NCBI RefSeq assembly: GCF_020509005.1
Contig: NC_063015.1
Coordinates: 992,001 to 1,056,000, forward strand
Direction: 5' to 3'
Origin: Fulvia fulva
Taxonomy: Eukaryota; Ascomycota; Dothideomycetes; Mycosphaerellales; Mycosphaerellaceae
DNA length: 64,000 nucleotides
Of this stretch, positions 10,762 to 21,596 are shown in pieces. Position 1 is the first letter of the stretch. Every line of letters starts with the position of its first letter. The notes under the pieces were generated by a model that worked only from the letters and a program-made list of their open reading frames with translations, was not told the DNA's origin and did not search any database. A program made the position numbers and the translations under genes.

Positions 10762-11689
10762 TCACCTCCTCCCACTCCCCGGATTCGACTCCAACTCCCT
10801 AGGCCCCAACGCCGACTCCGCACTCATCTCCACAGGCGCCGCCTGCGTCGCCGCCATCTCTGCAGGTCCTGGCCCCATCCCATTATTAAATCCCTTCGCA
10901 TCCTGGGCATACACCGGTCCTCCATACTCTCCTCCCCGCGAACTGGGGTCATACGCATTCCAGCTCGGCGCCGGCTGTCCATGCCGCTGCTCCATTGGCA
11001 TATTATACTTTGCCCCAGGAGGCGGAGAATCAGGATTGCTTCTAGCCGGTGCGTACTTCGCTCCTTTCCTTCTCTTCATGAACCAGAATGCCGCTGCTGC
11101 GGCGATGATGGCGAGGACACCGAGTGCTACGCCGACGCCGATGCCGGCTTTTGCGCCTGTTGAGAGCCCGCCATCGGGAGTTGGAGTGGATGTCGTAGTC
11201 GATGCCGAAGTCGCTGTGGGGTCGGGGAGGCTGCTCGCTGTGCCGATGGCGCCTATGGGAGTCGAAGTTGCGGTCGCGGTAGATGTCGTGTCGTCGACGA
11301 CGAGGTTGAAGTAGTGGCTTGAGAAGCGATCGCTTTCCAGCTTGTTAGTGCTTTCCTTTGCTTCCTTCTGCCCTCTCTCTCCTCCCCCCATTCTCCAAAT
11401 CAAAAACTCCCGTAAGATCAATCGGCCACGTGAACTCCTGCGTCGCAGGCTGATTGTCGATCAAAGTGTAATAACTCGCATTATCATTCTGCCACAGAAT
11501 CAACGAGATTCTCGGGTAATTCGTCGTCCATTGCAAGTTAACAGTCGATCCGACTGACAAATTCTTATTATCGGTGTAGTCGTTTGTATCGCCCGGAATC
11601 TGAGGATTGATGAAATGATTCTGCCTTTGAGCAAGACTGGTCGCCAGCAAGCTCGCCACCACAATCAATATCCGTAACGACAACAACAT
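10762..11689 (-). CDS. single-pass cell-surface protein with signal peptide, Ser/Thr stalk and one TM helix
   Basis: Predicted type I membrane protein of 286 residues. Exon 1 (11689-11408) starts MLLSLRILIVVASLLATSLA, a clear signal peptide, followed by an extracellular domain with SVGSTVNLQWTTNYP. This recalls the small beta-sandwich domains of fungal wall/sensor proteins. Exon 2 (11340-10762) continues with SSHYFNLVVDD, a Ser/Thr/Pro-rich stalk, a transmembrane helix (GIGVGVALGVLAIIAAAAAF), a basic stop-transfer (MKRRK) and a ~90-residue Pro/Gly-rich cytoplasmic tail. The intron (11341-11407, 67 nt) has CACTAAC next to its AG end. Its donor, GTTTTT, is weak, but the length gives exact frame continuity, whereas the unspliced frame stops. 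The architecture fits a cell-wall stress sensor or adhesion-type surface protein; the ligand is unknown. Confidence 0.7.
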
Positions 11690-12118
11690 CTCCGCTTGCT
11701 TGCACCTACTACTCGGTGAGCACAAATCGAAGCGAGACTTGGGAAGTGCAGCGACATCGTTGGTAGTACAGTATTCCAGCTGAAAGAAGTGGCTTAGGCG
11801 ATCGTCGCCATCTAGCCCACCGGGACGGGATCTCGAAATATCGACAGAATCCTTCGAGCATCCAACCTCTCCACACATGGCATGCGCTGCACCATAGCCC
11901 AGCGCTAGAGAGCTCTAGCACATGGCGCTAACGTGGTAGGTCGGTGAGGCTGAAGAACTCAAGATGGATGATTTTAGGGTTGTGTTGGTACTTTGGAGCG
12001 GCGCCTATTTCATAACATCAGCATATCGTCAGCATTGTTGCGATGGCGAAGAACGATGGAGTGGATGATCCGGTGGCATAGTATGCACTCTTTGCCAATC
12101 GTCGGCTTGCGCATTCCT
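11690..12118. other. intergenic, nothing recognised
   Basis: About 430 bp between the start of the membrane-protein gene and the stop of the aldehyde dehydrogenase gene, both on the minus strand. It should hold the promoter of the former and the 3' flank of the latter. Confidence 0.4.
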
Positions 12119-13634
12119 CTACGACTCGATGTAGGACACAGTCTTCAACTTCAAAAACTCCTCCATACCCCACTTGCCATTGAAACGACCCCATCCACTC
12201 TTTTTGACACCGCCGTGTGGGAGTGAGTACTCATCGTGGACACTCATCGAGTTGATGTGGATGGCACCTGAGTCAATCTCCTTCGCAATCTTCAAGCCAC
12301 GGCCCAGGTTCTCCGTGAAGATGGCGCCGGACAGACCATACTCGGTGTCGTTCGCGAGATCAATGGCTCCCTCGTCGGTGTCGACGGGAATGAGAGATAC
12401 GGTTGGGCCGAACGACTCGGTGTAGAAAATGTCCATGTCCTTCTTGACATCGGTGATGATGGTCGGTCGGATCCTGTAGTGGGCAATGTCCTGCTCTTGT
12501 GCATCGCCATACAAGACTGTGGCACCCTTCGAGACTGCATCTGTGCGGAGCTTGTGGTTCTTCTCTACACCTGGCTTGGCAACTAGGACTGGGGATTCGC
12601 CCTTGGAGGAGTAGATCTTCTCGGTTGCGCCCTTCAAGGCCTCGGCGAACTTGTCCTGGATCTTGCGGTTGACGATGATGCGTTCAGTTGACATGCAGAT
12701 CTGACCTGCGTGCATGAAAGCACCCAGAGCACACTGGAAAGCGGAGTGTTCGATATTGGCGTCTTCGCAGACGATTGCACTCGCCTTACCACCAAGTTCC
12801 ATAAGTACAGGCTTAAGCTCTTTGCCAGCTTTGGATGCAATGATGCTGCCTACACCGGTGGATCCAGTGAAGTTGACCTTCTTGATCGCAGGGTGCTCGA
12901 TGAGTGCATTGGTCACATCTGCAGCATCGGCAGGTCTGTGGTAGACAATGTTCAGAACTCCGTCCGGAAGGCCGGCTTCCTTGAAGATTGAGCCTATGAT
13001 CCAGTATGTGCGAGGCGAGAGCTCGGAGCCCTTCAGGACGATAGTGTTACCGGCTGCGAGTGCAGGTAGGAAGGCGCGGACACCGAGAATGTACGGTGCG
13101 TTCCAGGGTGCGATACCTAAACCGAACGTCAGAGTCTGTACAGCCGATCGACAGATGAAGTTCCGCTGAGAGCAACATACCCAAAATGGCTCCATACGGC
13201 TCCTTGAAAACAAGTGCCGCTTGGCCGTCTGCCTTCGTTGGTGGTATAATCCCATGAATATCCGCCGGTCTGCCAGCCACGTCACGCAAATTGTCAATCG
13301 TTGTGGTGATATTAAAGTCCGCGAAGGGCCGCAGCGCTCCCGTCTCCTCCATCATGTACTTGGCAGCCTCTTCCTTCCTCGCCTCCAAGATGTCAGCAGC
13401 CTTGGTGAGGATCTGCCAGATCTTGCCAGGCTTTGTCTTGCTCCATGGCTTGAACGCCTTCTGTGCTGCTTCACAAGCCTGCTGTGCCTCTTTCACTGAT
13501 GCTGAAGACGAGGTCCAGAGCTTCTGGCTGTTGGTAGGGCTATCGACGTCGAAGGTTGTGGATGTTGTGACCTCCTTTCCATCGATCCAGAGCGGCACGG
13601 GGCCTGAGAATGTGCCATTGGCTTGTGTACCCAT
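12119..13634 (-). CDS. NAD(P)-dependent aldehyde dehydrogenase, vanillin/salicylaldehyde dehydrogenase-like
   Basis: Oxidises an aldehyde to the acid with NAD(P)+, probably in the cytosol. Two exons (13634-13181 and 13116-12119) join over a 64-nt intron (GTATGT...TTTAG) that splits the conserved GIAPWNAPYILG motif. The product is 483 residues, the normal family length. Visible hallmarks: the Asn of PWNAP, the cofactor loop NFTGSTGVG, the general-base Glu in LMELGGKAS, the catalytic thiol (about Cys292) in AGQICMSTERI, and the C-terminal SFGPTVSLIPV. The GQICMSTERI form of the active-site loop is typical of aromatic-aldehyde enzymes, so aromatic substrates are plausible but not shown. ATG 13634 (MGTQANG) is preferred. 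In-frame upstream ATGs (e.g. at MKSRVTLEEH) would add about 20-30 charged residues. Confidence 0.92.
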
Positions 13635-14225
13635 CTTGCAATCGTTGTAGTATCCTGACTTTGCCTGCTCTTCGATATGTTCCTCCAGTGTCACTCTGCT
13701 CTTCATCGCCTCCTTCTCACCACGCCCCACCCAGTGGGACACAGCCCTTCTTGTCCTCCATGTCAGCTACCCAGTCCGTTACCCAACATCGCACCCCGTC
13801 CCGCATAATGCCCACTTCTTCCAGGAACCGCTGCTCGCTTGCTGCTGCCGTGATCCGTTTCTCTCCACTTCCGGTGGAAACAGCTGGGGTGGCTGCCCCG
13901 AAGAGGGTCGAGATTACTTCGGCAGATGCAATCGCACTCCTGTTGCTGCGGCTTACTAAGTCGTACGTCAACGTCTACGAGGGTCATATCTCGGTGTATA
14001 GGTCACTTCTCCAAGCAGTGCTTGGCATGACATGGCGAGATGAGGTAGGATGAAAAACATTGACGTTCGCCCAGCAGGGTGGGAAGGTTCATCTGGGGGT
14101 CAAATGTTGGTGACGATGATGTCTCGGCTGCTCGGCCCACGCTCGGGATGCTTCTTTCACTCGGCTTCATCTCAGCCAACCCCTAGACATACACAACGCC
14201 ACAGACTCCAAACACCCCAGCAGAA
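13635..14225. other. intergenic, nothing recognised
   Basis: About 590 bp upstream of the aldehyde dehydrogenase gene. Short frames on both strands show no domain or splice-supported continuation. Confidence 0.4.
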
Positions 14226-14942
14226 TCAGCAGTTGGCAGACCCGAAGAAGCCCTTCTCTGGTGCCGAGCCAACACTACGCAAGAATCCGATGGCGCGGAG
14301 CCGATTGAGCTCGCGACGCATTGCGGCCATCTCAACACCAGCCCTAGGAAAGTAAATGTTGAACTGGCGCATCACACCAGCAACGATATCTGCGCTGTTG
14401 GGCAGATCTTGGCTGTCGGCCCAGACAGCACCCACAATCGCCTCGACACAAGCAGCGGCCAGATGGAGATCTTTTGGACTGCTGGTATTGCAGTCCGAGG
14501 AGGTGACAGAGCAGCCATTGAGCATTATGCAGTTGTCCAGGAGCCGCATCTGCAATGCTTGGTAGGCCATGTACCGGTTGGTGGCCACGCCGTACGACAC
14601 GATTTCGTTGTAGACCGCTAGGAATAGTTAGTATCCTACTCACCTATATGATGCAGATGGAACCATCTTCGGAGACTTTGAGTCGACTCAGGGTCAAGAC
14701 TTACGCATATCATCGCCATAATCATTCCAGTACGCTCTAGTCAGGAGCGCGGCGATCTCCCTAGCCCCCACCAATGCAAGCCCGTTCTGGAATGGCGGGA
14801 GCTTGCTTGAGTCCACGAACGTCACTCCATCTCTCTTAAACCCGCGGTACTTCATGGTGCAAGCCTTCTCCAGGATGCTACGGTCCTTGAACTCGTACGA
14901 CAGGCGAGTGATCTTGGATGGCGCAAGGAGCGTGCAGTACAC
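14226..14942 (-). CDS. RNase III-like domain protein (5' end unresolved)
   Basis: Two exons (14942-14705 and 14617-14226) join over an 87-nt intron (GTAAGT...CCTAG, with CTAAC before the acceptor). The joined protein has the order of an RNase III fold: YEFKDRSILEKACT, then ALVGAREIAALLTRAYWNDY, then ATNRYMAYQALQMRLLDNC, then DLHLAAACVEAIVGAVW with its acidic residues. No double-stranded-RNA-binding domain follows. The canonical endonuclease signature is not clear: the loop before ALVG reads FQNG rather than NERLEFLGD. It may therefore be a structural or degenerate family member, like the RNase III-fold proteins of mitochondrial ribosomes. The frame opens upstream of 14942 without an ATG and hits a stop near 15003, so a 5' exon is missing or the start is non-obvious. 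Confidence 0.55.
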
Positions 14943-15311
14943 AATCTTTTTGGAAGCCCGAGTATCGCGATTGTGGCGGCAAGGAGCCTACTGGATTGCC
15001 TGATGACCAAGGGTGACGCTTCCTCACAGTGGCTATACGAATCAACACATCACTGGAAGCGTGCTGAGGTTCGTCTTCGACACTGGCGCGCATTGAAACT
15101 CCTATACTGGCGGATGTGCGATCTACTAAGCAGCCATGCTGAACGATACGATTTGCCCAAGTTCAAAATTCAAATGCATGGCATTCAGATCGAGGTTCTA
15201 GTTGCACTAACTTTGGCCGTGTCGATTCCTCCGCTGGCGTTACGAACAGCCGGACGACCGCCGGGGTCACCTTAGAATACAACAACTCCATGCGCTCACG
15301 CCCCTGATCTC
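14943..15311. other. intergenic, possible missing 5' exon of the RNase III-like gene
   Basis: About 370 bp with no recognised gene. The RNase III-like frame stays open to about 15003, so a short upstream exon may lie here. None can be chosen from the sequence. Confidence 0.3.
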
Positions 15312-17031
15312 CTAATTTGCACGTGGGAACAACCCTCCCAACAACCCTCCTCCCTGGCCTGGCCGCGATGGTCCAAGAAGCGGTGGCAACGGCGGCAATC
15401 TGATCGGCAAATCTGGCAGCGGCAGCGGCAGCGGTGGAAGAGACGGAATAACCAGCGGTGGAAGTCCTAAATCTGGCAAAATAGGAATGTCCGCACCAGA
15501 GCCACCATCGTTGGGGTTTGAGGGGCATCCAATGTTCGTTGCGAATGGTGCAAGCTGGGTAATCTGGTTCAAGATGTTGACGGGCAAGTTCACGGCCTGG
15601 CCAACCGTTGCTGGGATGGCGGATTGCAGAGCTTGGAAGAGAAGGCAGAGGATTGCTGAGGGAGCGGTGTCGACGAGACGACCATCGCGGATGGCGGCGC
15701 CGGAGTTGAGACCGATAAAGTTGTTCTGGCCGACGTTGCCGCCGAAGAGGACGGGCTGTGTGGAGTTAGTAAGAGGCAAGATGGGCGACGAAAAGCTTCC
15801 ACTTACGTTGGCAATGTACATGGCCACGATTTCTCGGACGACATCGCTGCCGCTGTATGGTGCAACTCTAGGTCTCCAGTTTGGTGGGGCGCGCTCGCCG
15901 GAGTTCTCGACGTAACTACCGTCGGCTGCTTTGTCGATGGAGAAGAAGGACATCATGGTCTGGACAGGTCATGAATGTCAGTAGTGGTCTGCCTGACAGA
16001 CAACGAACGACGTACAGCTTCGTCTGGACTTCCGCCCTCACCCGGAAACAGCTCGTACAGGAAAGATGCAGCTCCGTACAGGAGAAGCGATCCTGGACCA
16101 AAGAAGAACTACAACTCTCGTCAGTCATCACTTGGTGGGTCCTGAGATGCAGAATACTCACGTTACCATTCTCAGCCACACTCTGCTGCCAACGTTCCTC
16201 GCGATAGACAGAGAGCTCCTGTCGGCCGCAGTTACCCTGGCAAGTCTCCATCATCATTGTAAACAGCGTGGTGTTCAAGCGGAAGTTATTCGTAGTGAAG
16301 AAGTCACCACGAGTGAGGGAAGCATCTGCCTCGAACTTGTTGTGACCATTAAGGCCAGGCTGGCTGGCGAGAAGGCTCAAGGGCGACTTGGTGCGGGAAG
16401 TCGCATCGCATCCCAGGGATACTTTGCCGCTGAGGAGGTCGCCGTCCTGGGGATGTGGTCAGTCAGATCCGCCTTCGATGCTGGGAAGCAGGGCATGACT
16501 TACAAGACCCACACCAGCGATGGCTAGAACATTGGCAAGGTCGAAGCCGACGTTGTACATGTTCTGCTGCGCATCGACCAACTCTCCGTCTATCATTCAT
16601 CAGTCAAACACACAGACAATCTCCACACCACATCCTCCTGACACCAAATCCAACTTACACGTCACAATCCCATCCCTAGCCAAAAACCCATGGTTCGCCG
16701 CCGCATTCAACCCCGGACACGGCCCTCGAATATCGATCCCCGCCCTTGGAGCGCGGAACTCGTGAGCTGTGTCGCCTGGAGCGGGAACAAGGTATCCGCC
16801 ACGGCCATTACCCGGGAACGGGAAGCGAGCGTTGTTGTATGGGAACTGCGAGCTAAGGGGCGCGGCGTTCTCGTGGTTGGGGTTGAAGGCACAGTTGAGA
16901 TCGGCCTGACGGCGGTGGCGACTGCTGTGGAGCAGGGCAGAGTCGACGCCTGGGGCGGAGGCGACCCAGGGGAAGGCGAGGGATGTTTGGAGGAGGAGGG
17001 GCAGAACGAGGAGCGTTGTCTTGGATGACAT
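15312..17031 (-). CDS. secreted heme-thiolate peroxidase (chloroperoxidase / unspecific peroxygenase family)
   Basis: Extracellular H2O2-dependent heme-thiolate enzyme of the Peroxidase_2 family. Six exons: 17031-16659, 16589-16504, 16446-16162, 16108-16016, 15959-15807 and 15755-15312. All junctions are GT-AG and the total of 1434 nt gives 477 residues. Residues 1-20 are a signal peptide (TTLLVLPLLLQTSLAF). The heme-ligand motif GPCPGLNAAANHGFL holds the proximal cysteine (Cys105). The acid catalyst region reads NKFEADASLTRGD, with Glu192 the likely general acid. Later come FFFGPGSLLYGAASFLYELFP and YIANPVLFGGNVGQNNFIG, both family-typical. After about residue 400 there is an unusual Pro/Leu-rich tail of ~75 residues ending GGLFPRAN. 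The fifth intron (51 nt, ACTAAC branch) is frame-neutral and easy to miss. Substrate cannot be predicted. Confidence 0.92.
15756..15806 (-). other. 51-nt frame-neutral intron in the peroxygenase gene
   Basis: GTAAGT at the 5' end, TTACTAACTCC branch region, ACACAG at the 3' end, no in-frame stop. Removing it restores YIANPVLFGGN, a motif shared by the family, so the unspliced reading is wrong. Confidence 0.85.
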
Positions 17032-18782
17032 TGTGAGAGCTGGTGATGCCGTTGCTGCCCTTGTTGTGTGGGTGTTGTTGGTAGGGGCAGTCTACCGACT
17101 TATATCATGTTGGCCATACACAGCAAGATCAACGCACGCTACGTAAGTCCTGGCACTTCTCAGAAGTACCAGCACCACCTGCGTAACGCAAGCCAGCCTC
17201 TGACTGCCTTCCTGCCACGAAACCATCAAACGCCTCGGTCTCACTAACAGGAATTACTTTTGTCAGTCTCTGGATTGGCTGGTCGAGTGCGCTATAGTGA
17301 GGAGCAATTGCAGATACGAGGAGCCAAGTTCTGCCATGATATCTAGCTGTAAACCCTATTACAGGTGTATGCTTCTTGGCGCGGCCGCACGTGGTTTGTT
17401 GCCAGTTAACCTCCGGACGATCGACGTTGAGGTTGCTGCTCTTAGTAAGTTTAAATAATAGAGTTGTGGAGTAGTGTACCACTTTTGCTGCGAATGAAAC
17501 ATAGGTTCCGTGGAAGGAGAGGGAGAGATTATATAGCAAGACAGTCGCCGTCAAGGGAAAGGTAGAACCATGATATTCCACTGCGATAGGGTCTTACATT
17601 GATCGCATCTCTACGTCTGAAAAGCTCTTTTCCATCTCATCTCATACGTCAGTGGTTGCGCAGACTGATGCGGAAGGTCCTCGTATGATGGCGTTGTACG
17701 AGGTGTACGAGCCATTAAGCAATTGGCAAGCGCAGCCATTCTCGCATCAGTGCTTGGCAAGATGTAGGCATGCCTCGGACGCTTTCAAAAGAACCGGTGA
17801 TGTTCCCTACGTCCATACACTCTCATCCAAATCTGAGTTCTGAGTTCGTAGGAACAGTCGGAGTCTCGTTCATGATAACGTTGATGATCGACGGCGGCAC
17901 TGCTGCTTGGCATGGCATGGAAGGGCAGTACACACCACGTGGGAGCCATGAGCGCGCCACATCTTAACAGAGCTGGGCACCAGCGGTTCTTACGACCTCG
18001 TGGCAATCGCGGATGTTCTCTGGACAAATCCTTCAAGGGTTGCACTGCATATAGTTCTCCTCATACGCCAGTCTAGCCTGGATCCAGTCTTGAGGGGTAC
18101 AGCAGTTTGACAGAAAACATTATAGATGGAAGTGCTGCGAAATGCCTCGGACAATATGCCAGTCTTCTTAGAATACTGATCCTCGAGGCGGTCCAGAGCA
18201 GTGTTAGATGCAGGAGTAAAACGAGAATCAGTGTTCTCGCGCATTAGGATCTCGATGGGACTCGCGCCGAATGCGAGAGACAGAGACGAGGAGACGAGCG
18301 AGGTCGTCTGGGGAGGAGCGTGTCTCGTCCTCCCTCCCTTTGTGATATGGCGTATGGAGGGTTCCATCTTCCGATGTCGACACACATACCATTCCACACG
18401 GACGCCGAACCTGCGCAGGCACTTAGCAGCACTTCATTCCTCCGAAACCCGATCAACCGTCCACCCTTACCCCGTGGCCAGCACCTTGATGCACCGCACT
18501 TCAGCTCCGCGTCAAGGATACAGGAGAGGACCAAGCTACTGTCGAAAGCCGTCGTCCTGTTCCAGCGAAAAGTGAAAAGGCACGGCGTCACGCCGCTCTG
18601 GGACGTTGTGTACCGCTCGCTCAACCGTGATTCCGGCAGGCAGATATCTCTAGCCGTGCATAGTATGAAATCCCTGAAAGGCTCTTCCTGGCGTATCTCT
18701 TGGGGAAAGACCTGGCAAGGCAGAGGTACAGCTCGACAGCAGGACATCTACCCGCGCGACAATGGCACCTACACACCACACC
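17032..18782. other. 1.75-kb region with no supported gene
   Basis: Contains the upstream region of the peroxygenase gene. Frames at 17129-17581 (minus) and 18244-19033 (both strands) overlap each other, show no domain and have no splice-consistent partners. No repeat or RNA gene seen. Confidence 0.4.
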
Positions 18783-19209
18783 CTATCTCCTCGTACTCTT
18801 CAACAACGCCTCGGCATCCCCCACAACCTCATCGTGCACAAACCCATCATCAACGGCCGTCAACCAAGCCCAAGCAACCCGCACCGCCTCCTTCTTATCC
18901 GCCTTCGCCTCATCACGCTCCCGTGCCACCTTCACCCGAACCCTCTCACTCTCGAGCCAATTCATGTGCATTGTGTGCACCTCATCCTGCAGCTCCCGCT
19001 CTTTCACTTCCGCTTCAGAACGTGCTTCTTTGAGTGCCATATTCTCCCTTGTGAGGGCGGAAAACTGGGCTTGACTTGCTGCGAGCTGCTGGTGGAGTGA
19101 GGCAATTTGGGTGCCTTGTTGAGTGATGACTATCATAAGGCGCGTCAGTTGCAATTTCTGTGGGTGGTGGTAGACAGGAGGTCATACCATCCGCTGCGCT
19201 GGTCGACAT
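18783..19209 (-). CDS. small coiled-coil protein
   Basis: Exon 1 (19209-19188, MSTSAAD plus one base) and exon 2 (19129-18783) join over a 58-nt intron (GTATGA...TGATAG, with AACTGAC branch). This gives 122 residues. From about residue 15 to 100 the protein is a continuous charged helix with heptad-like leucines (IASLHQQLAASQAQFSALTR, then EARSEAEVKERELQ), ending in a short region with SALLK-like character. No domain family recognised. Such small coiled-coil proteins are often adaptor subunits. Without splicing, the coiled-coil frame lacks a convincing start. Confidence 0.6.
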
Positions 19210-19406
19210 GGTGGTAATTTTACAGGTGTGGTATGATATGCGCTGGTCAGAGTATGGTATGTGAGGCGTGTTGTGGTGAGGTTGTCATCGGCGGCGGAGG
19301 CATATGTCGTGCAAGCGCAGGCAGTTCAAGTGACGCCACAATGAAGCACGTGCACTTTCACGGTCAAGACGCACATAACAACAGCCAAGCCTCTCAGCCG
19401 GCTCCT

Positions 19407-20708
19407 TCATGCTTTGAAATAATCATCTAAATCGTAATCGTCGCCGTGCGCGGCGGTTGACTTTGACTTTGTCTATGACATTGCTGGAACTTTGTTCTCG
19501 TCAGACCTCTTCGTCGCCTCCTTGCTGGGTAATAATGATTGTTGACTGACCTGTGCACTGGCATTCGCCTCGAGCTCCTTCTCATCAAGCGACAACCCCT
19601 CCACGTCCGGCGACAGATCCTCGTCATCATCGATGAAACCGCCACGTTCTTCGTCCCAGCCTTCAATGTCGCGCAGCAGCCGGACGTACTGCTCGGGTAT
19701 TAGGCCTTGCTCGCCTGTTTGTGGGTTTTCTGCTACGAGCCAGCCTTGGCCGTGGCGGTATGCGACTAGCACGGTCTGGCCTTCTGTGAGTTGCAACTCG
19801 TTGTCGTTTTCGGGGTCGAAGCTGTATAATGCAAGACTTGGTCCGGCGTACTCCTCGTCCTCCGGTCCTAAGCTTTCCCTCTGTGGCGAATGTGTCGAAG
19901 GCTCCGCGTCGAGTGGTATATCTTCGTCGGGATCAACAGGCTGACTTGTGTGAAAGCTCCTACTAGGTAACGTGCCAGCGGAATGGGAATCCCTACGTCC
20001 CGATGCGACCAGCTCGCCATTCTCAGCCTGCCCACGACTTTGCCGTAATGCGTCCCTCCCAGCCGGATCATAATACTGCGACCCATCCGAGTCTCTGCTT
20101 GCCCGATTACCACTCTCTCGCCGCCTGCCTCGCTCATAGTTCGGGATGTCTGCGAAAGATCTGCTCTTGCGATGCTTACTTTTCCGGAAGCTGGTCTCAT
20201 CGTCGCCCCAATCATCTGCACTGGCAAAGCTAGTGCTAGGTAGCGGCTCCATGTCTGCATGATCGGGATCATGGTACATGTGACCATCTCCTCCCCATGG
20301 TCCTGCACCAAACGTGCCTCGTCCTGGTGCTGAGCTCCCCTCCGCGGAGTCGGACATCCTCCGTCCTCCGTTGTTCGATGCCGAGTGAGGTGTACTCGCG
20401 CCTGGAGCGTCCTCGGGCGATGCGCCGAAGTGCATGGGGTGGAAGGTGGGATATGCAAAGTCTCGGACTAGCGCATAGGGCAGACTCGGGTGAACAGGCG
20501 GCAAGGTGTTCGAATGTGGTCGCGACCGTGATGCTCGTTTGGAGTACGACGACAACCTGTCCTCGGCGTGGGCAGGTATGCGATCTCGTTTCCGGGGGTT
20601 TGCCTCGTGGTCCGGCGGGTCTTCAGCCTCGGGTGACAGCGACAGAGTCGGCACCGCGTTTGTGTCCATGCCGGGTGGTGATGGTGATGATGATTTGGAG
20701 GTGGCCAT
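19407..20708 (-). CDS. SH3-domain adaptor, Nbp2/Skb5-like
   Basis: Cytoplasmic signalling adaptor of 407 residues. The N-terminal ~285 residues are disordered, Ser/Pro/Arg-rich, with basic clusters (RKSKHRKSRS). One SH3 domain occupies about 291-346, with ALYSFDPENDNELQLTEG, the Trp in HGQGWLVAEN and the closing LIPEQYVRLL. The PENDNEL...HGQGWLVAEN wording matches the Nbp2/Skb5 class, which recruits phosphatase or PAK-type kinases in stress-MAPK and polarity signalling; the ortholog call is by motif only. A 78-nt intron (19473-19550, GTCAGT...CATAG) leads to a short last exon (19472-19407) ending in an acidic peptide, DDYDLDDYFKA. Reading without the intron ends at 19473 with an unrelated tail. 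ATG 20708 sits in CACCATGGC. Confidence 0.82.
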
Positions 20709-21596
20709 GATGGTGTGTATTGCTCGACTTGGTGCTGCGCGCTCCCACTTCTCGGCTGGCGGTCGCGACTGACTCGGTGCCGCTCAGTTGTGCGCAGCTG
20801 ACAACCTTCAAGGCGCAGGTCTCAACTCTAAGTCAGGCTTCAGGCTTCGTGCTGTGGGCGTACTCGATGTTGTGTATGGCGGTGTTCCTTATGCGATGGG
20901 AGAGCGGCGGGAGAGGATGGAGGCGAGAGGGGCGCCTCGGACGCTCGTATGCGATTCGCGCGCGGTATGGTGTGTGTCTGCGGGCGCGAGATGTGCGTGC
21001 GTGAGAAGCTTGAAGGGAAGGTGCCAGTGGGTGCTCACTGCTGGGTGGATGTTCTGGCGGGCGTCTATTCTTAGGGCACTGCGACGTGCTTGCAGTGGCG
21101 GGGAACTGTCCCAAGCCCGCTCGCCGCTCGCTCGGCCCTCACAATCTGCAACGCGACTTGCAACAAACAACAATCAGCTGGTGTGCAAGGTAGTGGGGCT
21201 TGCAGTAAGCTTCGTGCGAGAAGGAGAATGGAAACCACCCAAGGCACACGTCTTCCCAGCATGACACACCATTCTGTTCGTCGCTGGAAGCGCGGACGCT
21301 GCCGTTGAGGCGGGCGCAGGCGCACGGCCGGTGTTTCACGTTGAAACGAGGACTCGGCACACTAATTCTAGCACGGCACGTGAACGGAGAGAGAACCAGA
21401 ACATCTCCGCATCCAACAGCAACCCTTCAATCTTCCTCACACCACCATTCCACATTCACTGCGTCCATCCGACGTGCATATGTGCAGCTCCCATATGCTG
21501 TGCTCTCCTCGCTAACAACACACTACACACTACTGCCCTCGTCGCACTCCCTGGACATCTCCTTATACCAACACCAGGTGCATCCTACCGTCAACC
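20709..21596. promoter_or_regulatory. divergent intergenic region between the SH3 adaptor and DUF3253 genes
   Basis: The two genes point away from each other, so these ~890 bp hold both promoters. There are pyrimidine-rich stretches before each start (e.g. CCTCACACCACCATTCCAC on the plus side near 21440). No specific operator can be named. Confidence 0.45.
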
